A stretch of DNA of 12,486 nt, taken from NCBI GenBank assembly GCA_029939445.1, contig JAOZSY010000006.1:1-12486 (forward strand), read 5' to 3'. Positions 6,515-12,486 of this stretch are shown here, piece after piece. This DNA comes from Bacteroidales bacterium. Lineage in GTDB: Bacteria; Bacteroidota; Bacteroidia; Bacteroidales; UBA1556. A program made the position numbers and the translations under genes. The notes under the pieces were generated by a model. The model did not search any database. It saw nothing but the letters and a program-made list of their open reading frames with translations, and was not told the origin of the DNA. Numbering within the stretch: the stretch's first letter is position 1; the number at the start of each line of letters is the position of its first letter.

Positions 6515-7097
6515 ATTTTGTCTTTAAGATATCTTCTTCATAATTTACATTATAGAAAATATTTTGATTAGAAATATTAATATAGTGAGTCGAAATAATT
6601 TTTAGAAAATTACGTAGAGCATAAGATTCTCCATCCTTAATAAATAATTCTAGTTTTTTTAATATCCTCGTATTATAGAGTGCAAATAATGGTTCAATTC
6701 TATCATTATGCCTCATCACTACAGCATCATATTCCTTTAATGCTACAGCATTGCTAAGGAGCTTTATATATTTCTCTTGTATAAATGGCATATCGCTCGC
6801 TACTATAAATACATATTTGCATTTTGTGTTTTGCAATGCCGCATGAATTCCTGCTAATGGGCCAATATCAGTATAAATATCAGAAATTATTATAATATCA
6901 CTTTTCTTAAACTCATGGAAATTCTTAGGAGAATTAGTTATAATACCTATTTCAGAAAAAAGTTCTCTAAATATCTTCAGGTTTCTATCAATAATCCGTT
7001 CCCCCGATATTTCAATAAAAGCCTTTATTCTGCCATTTATTCTTTTGGCTTTTCCTCCAGCGGTAATATAACAGGAAATATTTTCATTCTTTCCCAT
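6513..7097 (-). CDS. mobA: MobA-like nucleotidyltransferase (molybdenum cofactor guanylyltransferase family)
   Basis: 194 residues, the same length as E. coli MobA. Family motifs occur in order: the nucleotide loop ITAGGKAKRINGRIKAF (11-27), DIGPLAGIHAAL (77-88), VASDMPFI with the metal-binding D102, EPLFALYN after the variable region, and NVNYEEDIL near the C-terminus, matching NVNTPEEL of MobA. MobA joins GMP to molybdopterin. Related members act on other nucleotides or sugars, and no other molybdenum gene lies nearby, so the exact substrate is uncertain. It is not IspD: the GPLAGI block and C-terminal NVN motif are MobA-type. The ATG at 7097 comes one base after the ispF stop, so the two are almost certainly translated from one message. 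Its nucleotide loop has Ile-Asn where MobA usually has Met-Gly. Confidence 0.85.
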   Translation of the reverse strand: MGKNENISCYITAGGKAKRINGRIKAFIEISGERIIDRNLKIFRELFSEIGIITNSPKNFHEFKKSDIIIISDIYTDIGPLAGIHAALQNTKCKYVFIVASDMPFIQEKYIKLLSNAVALKEYDAVVMRHNDRIEPLFALYNTRILKKLELFIKDGESYALRNFLKIISTHYINISNQNIFYNVNYEEDILKTK

Positions 7098-7098
7098 A

Positions 7099-7572
7099 CT
7101 ATACTTTTTCTAGTAAAGCAATTACATCTACGCTTATAACTTCTCCCCTACCAATAATACCAACTTTCTCACCTGTTTTTGCCTTTATAGATATTTGATC
7201 ATTATTAATACTCATTATATTTGCCAAAGTGTTTATCATTTCCTCAATATGCGGATTCATTTTGGGTTCTTGAATATGAATTACAGAATCTATATTACCA
7301 ACCTTATAACCTCTTGATTTTATTAGCGAAACTGTATAAATTAGAAAATCAGCAGAGTTTCTATCCCTATTCTCAACATCATTATCAGGAAAATGAAATC
7401 CAATATCGCGCAATGCTAAAGCTCCTAACATAGAATCACAGATTGCATGAATTAGAGCGTCACCATCAGAATGTCCATCACAGCCCTTTATATAATCAAT
7501 TTCAACGCCTCCTATTATTAGCGTTTCACCCTCTACTAATCGGTGAGTATCTGTACCAAATCCTATTCTCAT
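7099..7572 (-). CDS. ispF: 2-C-methyl-D-erythritol 2,4-cyclodiphosphate synthase
   Basis: 157 residues from the ATG at 7572-7570 (MRIGFGTDTHRL), the standard size. The enzyme cyclises CDP-ME 2-phosphate to MEcPP, releasing CMP, in the non-mevalonate isoprenoid pathway. Zinc ligands fall at the same positions as in E. coli IspF: D8, H10 and H42 (in GHSDGDALIHAICD). DIGFHFPDND and TGEKVGIIGRGE, the CDP-binding and trimer-core motifs, are intact. The frame extends 11 codons further to a TTG at 7605, but those codons have no family resemblance and the ATG gives the canonical N-terminus. It begins 45 bases after the porV terminator hairpin, so it probably has its own promoter. Downstream mobA follows with a one-base gap. 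Confidence 0.97.
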   Translation of the reverse strand: MRIGFGTDTHRLVEGETLIIGGVEIDYIKGCDGHSDGDALIHAICDSMLGALALRDIGFHFPDNDVENRDRNSADFLIYTVSLIKSRGYKVGNIDSVIHIQEPKMNPHIEEMINTLANIMSINNDQISIKAKTGEKVGIIGRGEVISVDVIALLEKV

Positions 7573-7617
7573 AATTCTTGTTTTATTATCATGTAAAAAT
7601 AACAATCTTTTTAAAAC

Positions 7618-7658
7618 AAAAATAGCGATATCGTTCTTAAAACAATATCGCTATTTTT
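7618..7658. terminator. 14-bp hairpin terminator of porV
   Basis: AAAAATAGCGATAT (7618-7631) and ATATCGCTATTTTT (7645-7658) are perfect complements around a 13-base loop. The stem ends in A/T runs on both sides, so it can act as a terminator in either orientation. On the minus strand it lies 19 bases past the porV stop and before ispF, which identifies it as the end of the porV message. Confidence 0.85.
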
Positions 7659-7676
7659 ATAGTGTCTTATTCTCTA

Positions 7677-8852
7677 TTAAATATTCGCAGATTTTGCATC
7701 ATCGAAATTAAACAATAATGTAAACCTTAAAGTATTTTCCAACGGATTACGCTGAGTAGTAGGTATTAAGTAAGAAAAATCTAGAGTAAAAACATTATAT
7801 TTAAAGCCCGCTCCTAAAGTAAAATATTTTCTATTTCCTTTAGTTTCGTGCTCATAAAAGTAACCTCCTCTAACAAAGAATTTCTCATCATAAGCATATT
7901 CAACACCTGTACCAATAAAAAACTCTCTCATTTCTTCAGAGAAACCACCTGGAGCATCATACCAAGAAGTAAATATAGCATTACCAACACTTCTTTCAGG
8001 ATCCATACCTTTATCAATTACCGTATTACCATCAGCATCTTCCTTATATGTAGGAGGAGTTGGCACTAATAATTTATTGATATCCATTGAGAATGTAAAC
8101 TTATTGTATTGGTCAAGCTGAACCATTACACTTGGACCAAATCGGAAATTCATAGGTAAGAAATCTGTTTCTAAACCTTCAGAATATGAAATCTTATTAC
8201 CCACATTCGACATTTGTGCACCAAAAGCAACATTACCTTTTGTTTTACCAAAACGAACATCTTTAGTATAATAAACCGCAACATCGGCAGCAATTGCCTG
8301 ACCAGCTACAGTAGATTGACCTTGTACTGTTTGACCAAGAGTAAGGTTTGAATTTATATATCTTAAAGTAACAGAACCTGAGATATTTTTGCCAAGCTTA
8401 CGAATATAAGCAGCATCAATTGCAAATTCATTTGGTTCGTATGTACCTTGAGAAACACCAAATTTATCAGTAAACTCAATCTCCCCAAGACTAAAATATC
8501 TTAAAGAACCTGATATTGCAGACATATCGTTTATCTTATAATAACCAGTAATATAGCTTAAACCTATATCGCTAGTAAGTTCTCTTAACCATGGGCTATA
8601 AGAAACTGTAAATCCCATTTTTGCATCAATAAACGCATATTTGGCAGCATTCCAATGCTGAGAACTCCCATCAGGGCTTGTTGCTACACCTATATCTCCC
8701 ATTGATCCTGATCGAGAATCAGGAGCAATCAATAAGAAAGGGACTGCTGTTGTAATTGCATTTAAATCGCTAGACTCTTGAGCCTTAGCATATTTGTTAT
8801 TTAGCAATAATATTACTAATAATGCTGCTATAATTTTTGTAGTAATTTTCAA
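7677..8852 (-). CDS. porV: PorV (LptO) outer-membrane protein of the type IX secretion system
   Basis: 391 residues with a signal peptide (hydrophobic core 7-17, likely cleavage after AKA at 22-24). The mature start has the PorV signature PFLLIAPDSRSGSMGDIGVA followed by SQHWNAAKYAF. The rest alternates short amphipathic strands typical of a FadL-like beta-barrel, ending LRFTLLFNFDD plus a short tail. PorV forms a complex with the sortase PorU and shuttles T9SS cargo at the outer membrane. There is no porU next to it, so the usual porU-porV pairing is not seen here. No ATG is available: codon 1 is TTG at 8852-8850, and an in-frame TGA lies seven codons upstream (8873-8871). A 6-codon ORF ends one base before the TTG. 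Expression is from the promoter at 8886-8914; the message ends at the 7618-7658 hairpin. Confidence 0.93.
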   Translation of the reverse strand: MKITTKIIAALLVILLLNNKYAKAQESSDLNAITTAVPFLLIAPDSRSGSMGDIGVATSPDGSSQHWNAAKYAFIDAKMGFTVSYSPWLRELTSDIGLSYITGYYKINDMSAISGSLRYFSLGEIEFTDKFGVSQGTYEPNEFAIDAAYIRKLGKNISGSVTLRYINSNLTLGQTVQGQSTVAGQAIAADVAVYYTKDVRFGKTKGNVAFGAQMSNVGNKISYSEGLETDFLPMNFRFGPSVMVQLDQYNKFTFSMDINKLLVPTPPTYKEDADGNTVIDKGMDPERSVGNAIFTSWYDAPGGFSEEMREFFIGTGVEYAYDEKFFVRGGYFYEHETKGNRKYFTLGAGFKYNVFTLDFSYLIPTTQRNPLENTLRFTLLFNFDDAKSANI

Positions 8853-8853
8853 A

Positions 8854-8874
8854 TTATCTATTTTTATTATTCAT
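8854..8874 (-). other. 6-codon upstream ORF abutting the porV start
   Basis: ATG AAT AAT AAA AAT AGA TAA on the minus strand. Its stop codon ends one base before the TTG where porV begins, in a different frame. If translated it would deliver ribosomes to the TTG by termination-reinitiation. A single-base indel here would instead join this ATG to porV; the sequence alone cannot separate the two. Confidence 0.4.
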
Positions 8875-8885
8875 AAAATGAGTTG

Positions 8886-8914
8886 CAAAGATATAAATAA
8901 ACTTAATAACTCAA
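8886..8914 (-). promoter_or_regulatory. porV promoter, Bacteroidetes consensus
   Basis: On the minus strand TTG (8914-8912), an 18-base spacer, then TATCTTTG (8893-8886), a full match to TAnnTTTG with good spacing. Transcription would start near 8880, only about 6 bases before the upstream ATG at 8874 and about 28 before the TTG start of porV. This is the best-formed promoter in the window. Confidence 0.65.
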
Positions 8915-9049
8915 CGTCTGTAAAACGAGTAGTATTATATTTTATTATAGTTATTCATTATTTTTATTAATTAATATTAACTTTTGCCCCTAAACTCCCC
9001 CATTTGCATACAATATCAAACAATATTTTTTAATAGTAATGGTAATTAG

Positions 9050-9231
9050 AGCTAGTCCATAACCATGGTGTGATAAGAGTAATCTTAAAAGATTGTCTAC
9101 TACAAATAGATGGCGCCATACAAATTAGTTAGCATAAAAACACTATAAACCTACATCTCAAGGGCTGTTAGTAGTGATACTCCATCACCTTATCACTTTG
9201 CCGAATTGAATTAATAAAAACTCGATAGCCT
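9050..9231. ncRNA. Possible structured RNA or element, strand not determined
   Basis: Pairings seen by eye: GAGCTA (9050-9055) with TAG-C-CTC (about 9227-9233, one bulge); GTGATAAG (9070-9077) with CTTATCAC (9189-9196), 8 bp; CTACTA (9097-9102) with TAGTAG (9169-9174), 6 bp. These nest into one long rod with internal loops, an outline like 6S-type RNAs. A competing hairpin AGTGATA (9173-9179)/TATCACT (9191-9197) uses the same 3' bases. Local palindromes AATCTT-AA-AAGATT (9081-9094) and ATGGCGCCAT (9110-9119) lie inside. Pairings of this length can occur by chance in 200 bases, and I see no clean promoter or T-run fixing its ends, so this is a suggestion only. Confidence 0.25.
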
Positions 9232-9301
9232 CAAAGAAAATGCACTAACCTGAAAGAATATAATAATCTATAATAACTACTTTAATTAATTATATAGCTA
9301 T

Positions 9302-9850
9302 CTAGAACGTACAAACAGGAGGCTCGTCAGGGCCTGCATCTCTGAATTCCGTAGGTTGAAAAATCTCACCATCTTCAATTTCTTGAGCATTTGCCGGTCT
9401 TAAATTAATCAATTTACCTTCAAAGTATAAATCCATATCTGCTAATGGATGATTGAAATCCATTTTAATAATCTTATCATCAATAAATGTAATTTTACCA
9501 CTCAAAGTATTACCTTCAGGGTCAAGCATTGGAAGATAGTTATCCAATACTAATTCCTCTTCAGGGTCAATAGTTTCATCAAATTGTTCAAGAATAAATT
9601 CTTTATCCATTTCAATTTGCATTTCGTGCATATACTCACCATAAGCTTCGTCTTTTGTGAGAGAAAACTTAAACTCATCATCAATAGTTAAACCCTTAAG
9701 CTTTGCTTCAAAAGTGTCGAGCATCGATCCTTTGCCAAAAACAAAATCAAAAGGCTCCTCTTCTGTAACCTTTTCTATTATATCGCCATCATAACTACCA
9801 ATTCGTAATGTAAAAACAATACTTCCTACTGTATCTTCTATAAGTTTCAT
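9302..9850 (-). CDS. SlyD-like FKBP-type peptidyl-prolyl isomerase
   Basis: 182 residues from the ATG at 9850. The chain follows the SlyD plan: N-terminal FKBP half (about 1-72) with FDFVFGKGSMLDTFEAKLKG (34-53) and DEAYGEYMHE (67-76), an insert-in-flap chaperone domain (about 75-125), then the FKBP return DFNHPLADMDLYFEGKLINL (131-150). It catalyses proline cis-trans isomerisation and assists folding in the cytoplasm; no signal peptide is present. The tail is acidic and ends in PPVCTF, lacking the His/Cys-rich nickel-binding tail of E. coli SlyD, so a role in nickel delivery is unlikely. The Gly-Lys usual after NHPLA is replaced by Asp-Met-Asp. The whole protein is strongly acidic. It appears monocistronic, divergent from the glycosyltransferase gene 175 bases away. 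Confidence 0.92.
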   Translation of the reverse strand: MKLIEDTVGSIVFTLRIGSYDGDIIEKVTEEEPFDFVFGKGSMLDTFEAKLKGLTIDDEFKFSLTKDEAYGEYMHEMQIEMDKEFILEQFDETIDPEEELVLDNYLPMLDPEGNTLSGKITFIDDKIIKMDFNHPLADMDLYFEGKLINLRPANAQEIEDGEIFQPTEFRDAGPDEPPVCTF

Positions 9851-9876
9851 TATATTCTTTTAGTAAATAATTTTGG

Positions 9877-9884
9877 CAAAAGTA
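9877..9884 (-). promoter_or_regulatory. Candidate -7 box for the FKBP gene
   Basis: Reads TACTTTTG on the minus strand, identical to the gdhA candidate and a full TAnnTTTG match, 26 bases before the ATG at 9850. The nearest suitable TTG (9912-9910) leaves a 25-base spacer, longer than usual. Confidence 0.45.
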
Positions 9885-10025
9885 GACAAAAACAAAAAGT
9901 GTAAGTATTCAAAATAACAATTGTGATATAAATCTTTATTTTAGTAATATTGCATAGAGTTTGTATAAAGCAAAAAACTCTTAAAACACACAGTAATATC
10001 AACGTTTAGAAGAACAATATATATA

Positions 10026-11579
10026 GTGACAATAAGCACTCAAAAAGAAATAAAAGACATAAGCAAATATCAAAAACTATTTTTGATGGCACTGTTTGCT
10101 ATATTTATCATTGTTGGTTTCAGCATTGCAGGTGATTATGGCGTGCCATGGGACGATCATTTGCAGATTAGTGTAGGAGAGCAAAATTATAATTTGGCTA
10201 TAAACGGAAATAAAGATATTTATAGTAGTCCAGACAAATACTATGGATCTGCATTTGAGCTACCATTATATATATTGCAAAGTTTTAGTAAATCTTATAT
10301 CAATCAAATATATACTAGACATATAGTCACCCATTTATTTTTCATTTTGTCCCTATTCTTCTTCTTTAAACTCTTACTAAAAATTTTCAACTCATATTCA
10401 CTAGCAATTTTAGGAGTAATAATCTTATACTTAAGCCCTGTAATTTTTGCCCATTCCTTCTTCAACACCAAAGATATTCCTTTTTTATCTGCTTTTATAA
10501 TAAGCATATATACTATGCTTAGTGTATATGAGAATCCTTATAATAATAATAGAATTTTACTACACGCATTAGCCTCTGCTTTTTTAATGGATATTAGAAT
10601 CATCGGAATATTGATTCCAATCCTTACATTATTCTTTTGGATATTACCATACATATTGCATAAAAGCAAAGTTCATTCTTTAAAGCAATTATTAATATAT
10701 TTTATTTTATTAATCCCATTCACTCTAACCTTTTGGCCTTCCTTATGGTACGATCCATTAATCTTCCTAAAAAGCATTCTCAGAATGTCACAATTCCCAT
10801 GGAATTATACTAATCTTTTTAACGGAAGTTTTATTAATGCTAACGAAATTCCTTGGTACTATATACCCACATGGGTTAGTATTACCAGTCCTATTGCAGT
10901 TATATTATTATATTTAATTGGAAGTATACACATATTTAGAAAGACTATTCAACATATCAACAATAGAATTAGTTTAAAAATCATAACTGTTTATATTCTC
11001 GTATTTATACCTATTGATTTATGGATACTCTTTATTATTATTAATTCCGTTTTCTATGATGGGTGGCGACATTTATTCTTTTTATATCCACTAATTATTA
11101 TAGGATCTATTTATGGAATTATTTATATAAGATCAATCTTTCCTAAGAATATAATGGATAGATTAGTTTATGCATTACTCGTTTTAATATTATTATCACC
11201 TATAATTAGCATAGTTAAACTACATCCGTATCAACATATATATTTCAATAAACTAATATCGAAAGAGAATAATAGCATTAGACAAAACTGGGAAATTGAC
11301 TACTGGGGTTTATCTTATAAAGAAGGTTTTGAAAAACTAAAAATAATAAGCAAAGGGAATCCTATTTTTGTAAAAATAGAAAACTCTCCAGGCATAGATA
11401 ATTGTAAATTAGTTGATGAAAATAAGACTAATTTTGTAATTGTAGATAGTATTTCTGATGCCGACTATTTTATTACAAATTACAGATTTCATCCCCAAGA
11501 GTATAATTATAATAAAATTGATAGTATTTATATCCAAGGAAGCTGCATTTTAGGAATATATAAATTAAAGAATAACTAA
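10026..11579 (+). CDS. GT39-like (GT-C fold) polytopic glycosyltransferase
   Basis: 517 residues with roughly ten or more hydrophobic spans. Features of polyprenyl-phosphate-sugar-dependent GT-C enzymes are present: an acidic pair in the first periplasmic loop (PWDDH, D43-D44), the second-loop motif AHSFFNTKDIPF (142-153), DIRIIG after the next spans (189-194), and YDGWRHLFFLYP (344-355). The C-terminal soluble part has HPYQHIYFN and IDYWGLSYKE, a pairing I associate with a bacterial GT39-type subgroup. It would transfer a sugar from a lipid carrier to an envelope glycan or lipid on the periplasmic side; acceptor and sugar are unknown. The start is GTG at 10026; the next ATG (residue 21) would remove the basic N-terminal lead of the first span. 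One base separates its stop from the methyltransferase ATG, indicating an operon. Confidence 0.85.
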   Translation: MTISTQKEIKDISKYQKLFLMALFAIFIIVGFSIAGDYGVPWDDHLQISVGEQNYNLAINGNKDIYSSPDKYYGSAFELPLYILQSFSKSYINQIYTRHIVTHLFFILSLFFFFKLLLKIFNSYSLAILGVIILYLSPVIFAHSFFNTKDIPFLSAFIISIYTMLSVYENPYNNNRILLHALASAFLMDIRIIGILIPILTLFFWILPYILHKSKVHSLKQLLIYFILLIPFTLTFWPSLWYDPLIFLKSILRMSQFPWNYTNLFNGSFINANEIPWYYIPTWVSITSPIAVILLYLIGSIHIFRKTIQHINNRISLKIITVYILVFIPIDLWILFIIINSVFYDGWRHLFFLYPLIIIGSIYGIIYIRSIFPKNIMDRLVYALLVLILLSPIISIVKLHPYQHIYFNKLISKENNSIRQNWEIDYWGLSYKEGFEKLKIISKGNPIFVKIENSPGIDNCKLVDENKTNFVIVDSISDADYFITNYRFHPQEYNYNKIDSIYIQGSCILGIYKLKNN

Positions 11580-11580
11580 A

Positions 11581-12354
11581 ATGGATTTATTAGAACATAG
11601 AGATAAAAAGTCCACAACAAGGCACCCTTGGGAAACCGCAAGATTTGAGCTCATGCTAAAGCTCCTTTATAAAGACCATATATTATCAAGTTCCAACAAT
11701 ATTGCTGACATAGGCTGTGGTGATACATATATTGTTAACTCACTATCCAATCTATTTCCTGAAAAGAAATATATAGCAATTGATAGCGCATTTTCTCTTG
11801 AGGATATAGAATATTTTAATTCTAAAACTAAAAGCCACAACATAAGCCTCCTAAGAAATATTGAAAACATAAAACCCGAGCAAAATATTGACTTAATACT
11901 ACTTATGGATGTAATAGAGCATATTGAATTTGAAGAAGACTTCTTGCGATTACTATTAACAAATAATTTTATTAGTAATAATACTAAGTTTTTGATAACT
12001 GTTCCTGCTTTCAACTCTTTATTTTCTGACCACGATAAACACCTAAAGCATTATAGAAGATATAGCTTAAAAGAGCTAAAGAAAGTTGTAAAATCTGCAG
12101 GCTTCGAGATACAATACTCAGGATATTTTTTTTCTAGTTTACTCTTTATAAGAGTTGTTCAAAAAATTAATGAGAGCTTTTATGGCAGTAAAGAGCAAAA
12201 AGGACTAAACAATAAAGAATACAATAAAAAAACAGCTCTAATAGCAAAAACATTCCTACTTTTGGACTTTGGAATAACTAATTTACTAAATAAAATAGGT
12301 TTAAAAATACCTGGTCTATCAACATATGTAATATGCACAAAATCTGCACAATAA
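11581..12354 (+). CDS. Class I SAM-dependent methyltransferase
   Basis: 257 residues. Motif I is IADIGCGD (41-48), with the ribose-binding acid D68 in YIAID, motif post-II LLMDVIEHIE (107-116), and FLITVPAFNSLFSDHD followed by HYRRYSLKEL (157-166), a pattern common in Methyltransf_11/23-type enzymes found in glycan and lipid clusters. The C-terminus (about 221-245) adds helices rich in Leu/Ile that may contact membrane or partner. Position between a GT39-like and a GT2 gene suggests it methylates a sugar or lipid-linked glycan intermediate; the substrate cannot be read from sequence. It begins one base after the upstream stop and overlaps the next gene by 22 bases. Confidence 0.88.
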   Translation: MDLLEHRDKKSTTRHPWETARFELMLKLLYKDHILSSSNNIADIGCGDTYIVNSLSNLFPEKKYIAIDSAFSLEDIEYFNSKTKSHNISLLRNIENIKPEQNIDLILLMDVIEHIEFEEDFLRLLLTNNFISNNTKFLITVPAFNSLFSDHDKHLKHYRRYSLKELKKVVKSAGFEIQYSGYFFSSLLFIRVVQKINESFYGSKEQKGLNNKEYNKKTALIAKTFLLLDFGITNLLNKIGLKIPGLSTYVICTKSAQ

Positions 12355-12486
12355 TTCCGGTTTATAATGAAGCTTCACGATTAGATACGGAGGTATTTAC
12401 ACGTTTTGTTACCAATAATAAAAATCAGTATTTACTGTTTGTTAATGATGGCAGCAACGATAACAGCATTCATATATTAAACACCT
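12333..12486 (+). CDS. Family 2 glycosyltransferase, N-terminal fragment at the window edge
   Basis: The ATG at 12333, inside the end of the methyltransferase gene but in another frame, opens MHKICTIIPVYNEASRL and stays open to the edge (51 codons). IIPVYNE and LLFVNDGSND are the two beta-strand motifs of the GT-A fold of GT2 enzymes; the Asp of NDGS binds the nucleotide-sugar. Polyprenyl-phosphate mannose/glucose synthases (DPM1-like) have this kind of N-terminus and would supply the lipid-linked sugar used by the GT39-like enzyme, but the rest is needed to tell. The ATG just upstream at 12326 is followed at once by TAA and is not the start. Confidence 0.85.
   Translation, partial: MHKICTIIPVYNEASRLDTEVFTRFVTNNKNQYLLFVNDGSNDNSIHILNT

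Larger units (their letters stand above)
8853..9301. other. 449-base gap between the FKBP gene and porV
   Basis: The porV-proximal end holds the porV promoter and a 6-codon ORF. From about 9041 to 9240 the sequence is less AT-rich and carries many short palindromes and inverted repeats (listed separately). No tRNA, no terminator with a clear T-run after the FKBP stop, and no recognisable gene: minus-strand frames are broken by frequent stops. Confidence 0.6.

Noticed and set aside
6513..7097. Calling the ispF neighbour IspD
   Set aside because: The GPLAGI, SDMPF and C-terminal NVN-EE motifs are MobA-type, and IspD signature blocks are not visible.
7573..7605. TTG start adding 11 residues to IspF
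   Set aside because: The ATG at 7572 gives the canonical MRIGFGTDTHRL N-terminus and places the metal ligands at D8, H10 and H42 as in E. coli.
8991..9123. A minus-strand frame open for about 44 codons in the porV-FKBP gap, considered as a gene remnant
   Set aside because: No suitable start, no recognisable protein similarity, and stops flank it closely; more likely non-coding.
1..12486. tRNA, rRNA, CRISPR array, insertion sequence or phage genes
   Set aside because: No clover-leaf sequence, regularly spaced repeats, transposase or integrase reading frame, or terminal inverted repeats were found.

Overview
The window is AT-rich and dense, and it looks like a chromosomal segment of an anaerobic or fermentative Bacteroidetes, most likely in or near the Bacteroidales/Marinilabiliales. 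Three things point there. One is a PorV-type outer-membrane protein of the type IX secretion system. The second is a methylmalonyl-CoA epimerase plus Na+-pumping methylmalonyl-CoA decarboxylase cluster, typical of propionate-forming Bacteroidetes. The third is a set of TAnnTTTG -7 promoter elements in front of several genes, with no clear Shine-Dalgarno sites. The exact genus cannot be read from this.

Layout, left to right. A 3'-truncated glutamate dehydrogenase gene (gdhA, minus strand) runs off the left edge. Divergent from it is an unrecognised gene whose protein is built from four 25-residue Trp-Leu repeats (1329-1772). A five-gene plus-strand operon follows (1986-6164): mce (epimerase), mmdA (carboxyltransferase), mmdD (OadG-like membrane anchor), mmdC (biotin carrier) and mmdB (Na+-translocating beta subunit). 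Together these convert (R)- or (S)-methylmalonyl-CoA to propionyl-CoA and export Na+. After the operon a small unit holds a perfect 12-bp inverted repeat, a 35-codon single-membrane-span ORF (6338-6445) and a strong hairpin terminator shared with the convergent genes.

On the minus strand a tight pair, ispF (isoprenoid synthesis) and a MobA-like nucleotidyltransferase, is separated by a single base. Upstream of it lie porV, behind a 14-bp terminator hairpin, and a SlyD-like FKBP prolyl isomerase. Between porV and the FKBP gene is a 449-base stretch without a gene. It holds the porV promoter and a cluster of short, partly competing inverted repeats that could be a structured RNA. porV has no ATG: it appears to start at TTG, one base after a 6-codon upstream ORF.

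The right end (10026 to the edge) starts a plus-strand envelope-glycan cluster: a polytopic GT39-like (GT-C) glycosyltransferase, a class I SAM methyltransferase, and the N-terminus of a family 2 glycosyltransferase that overlaps the methyltransferase by 22 bases.

Most genes belong to known families. The items least explained are the 25-residue repeat protein, the 35-codon membrane ORF with its flanking palindromes, the unusual porV start, and the structured gap at about 9050-9230.
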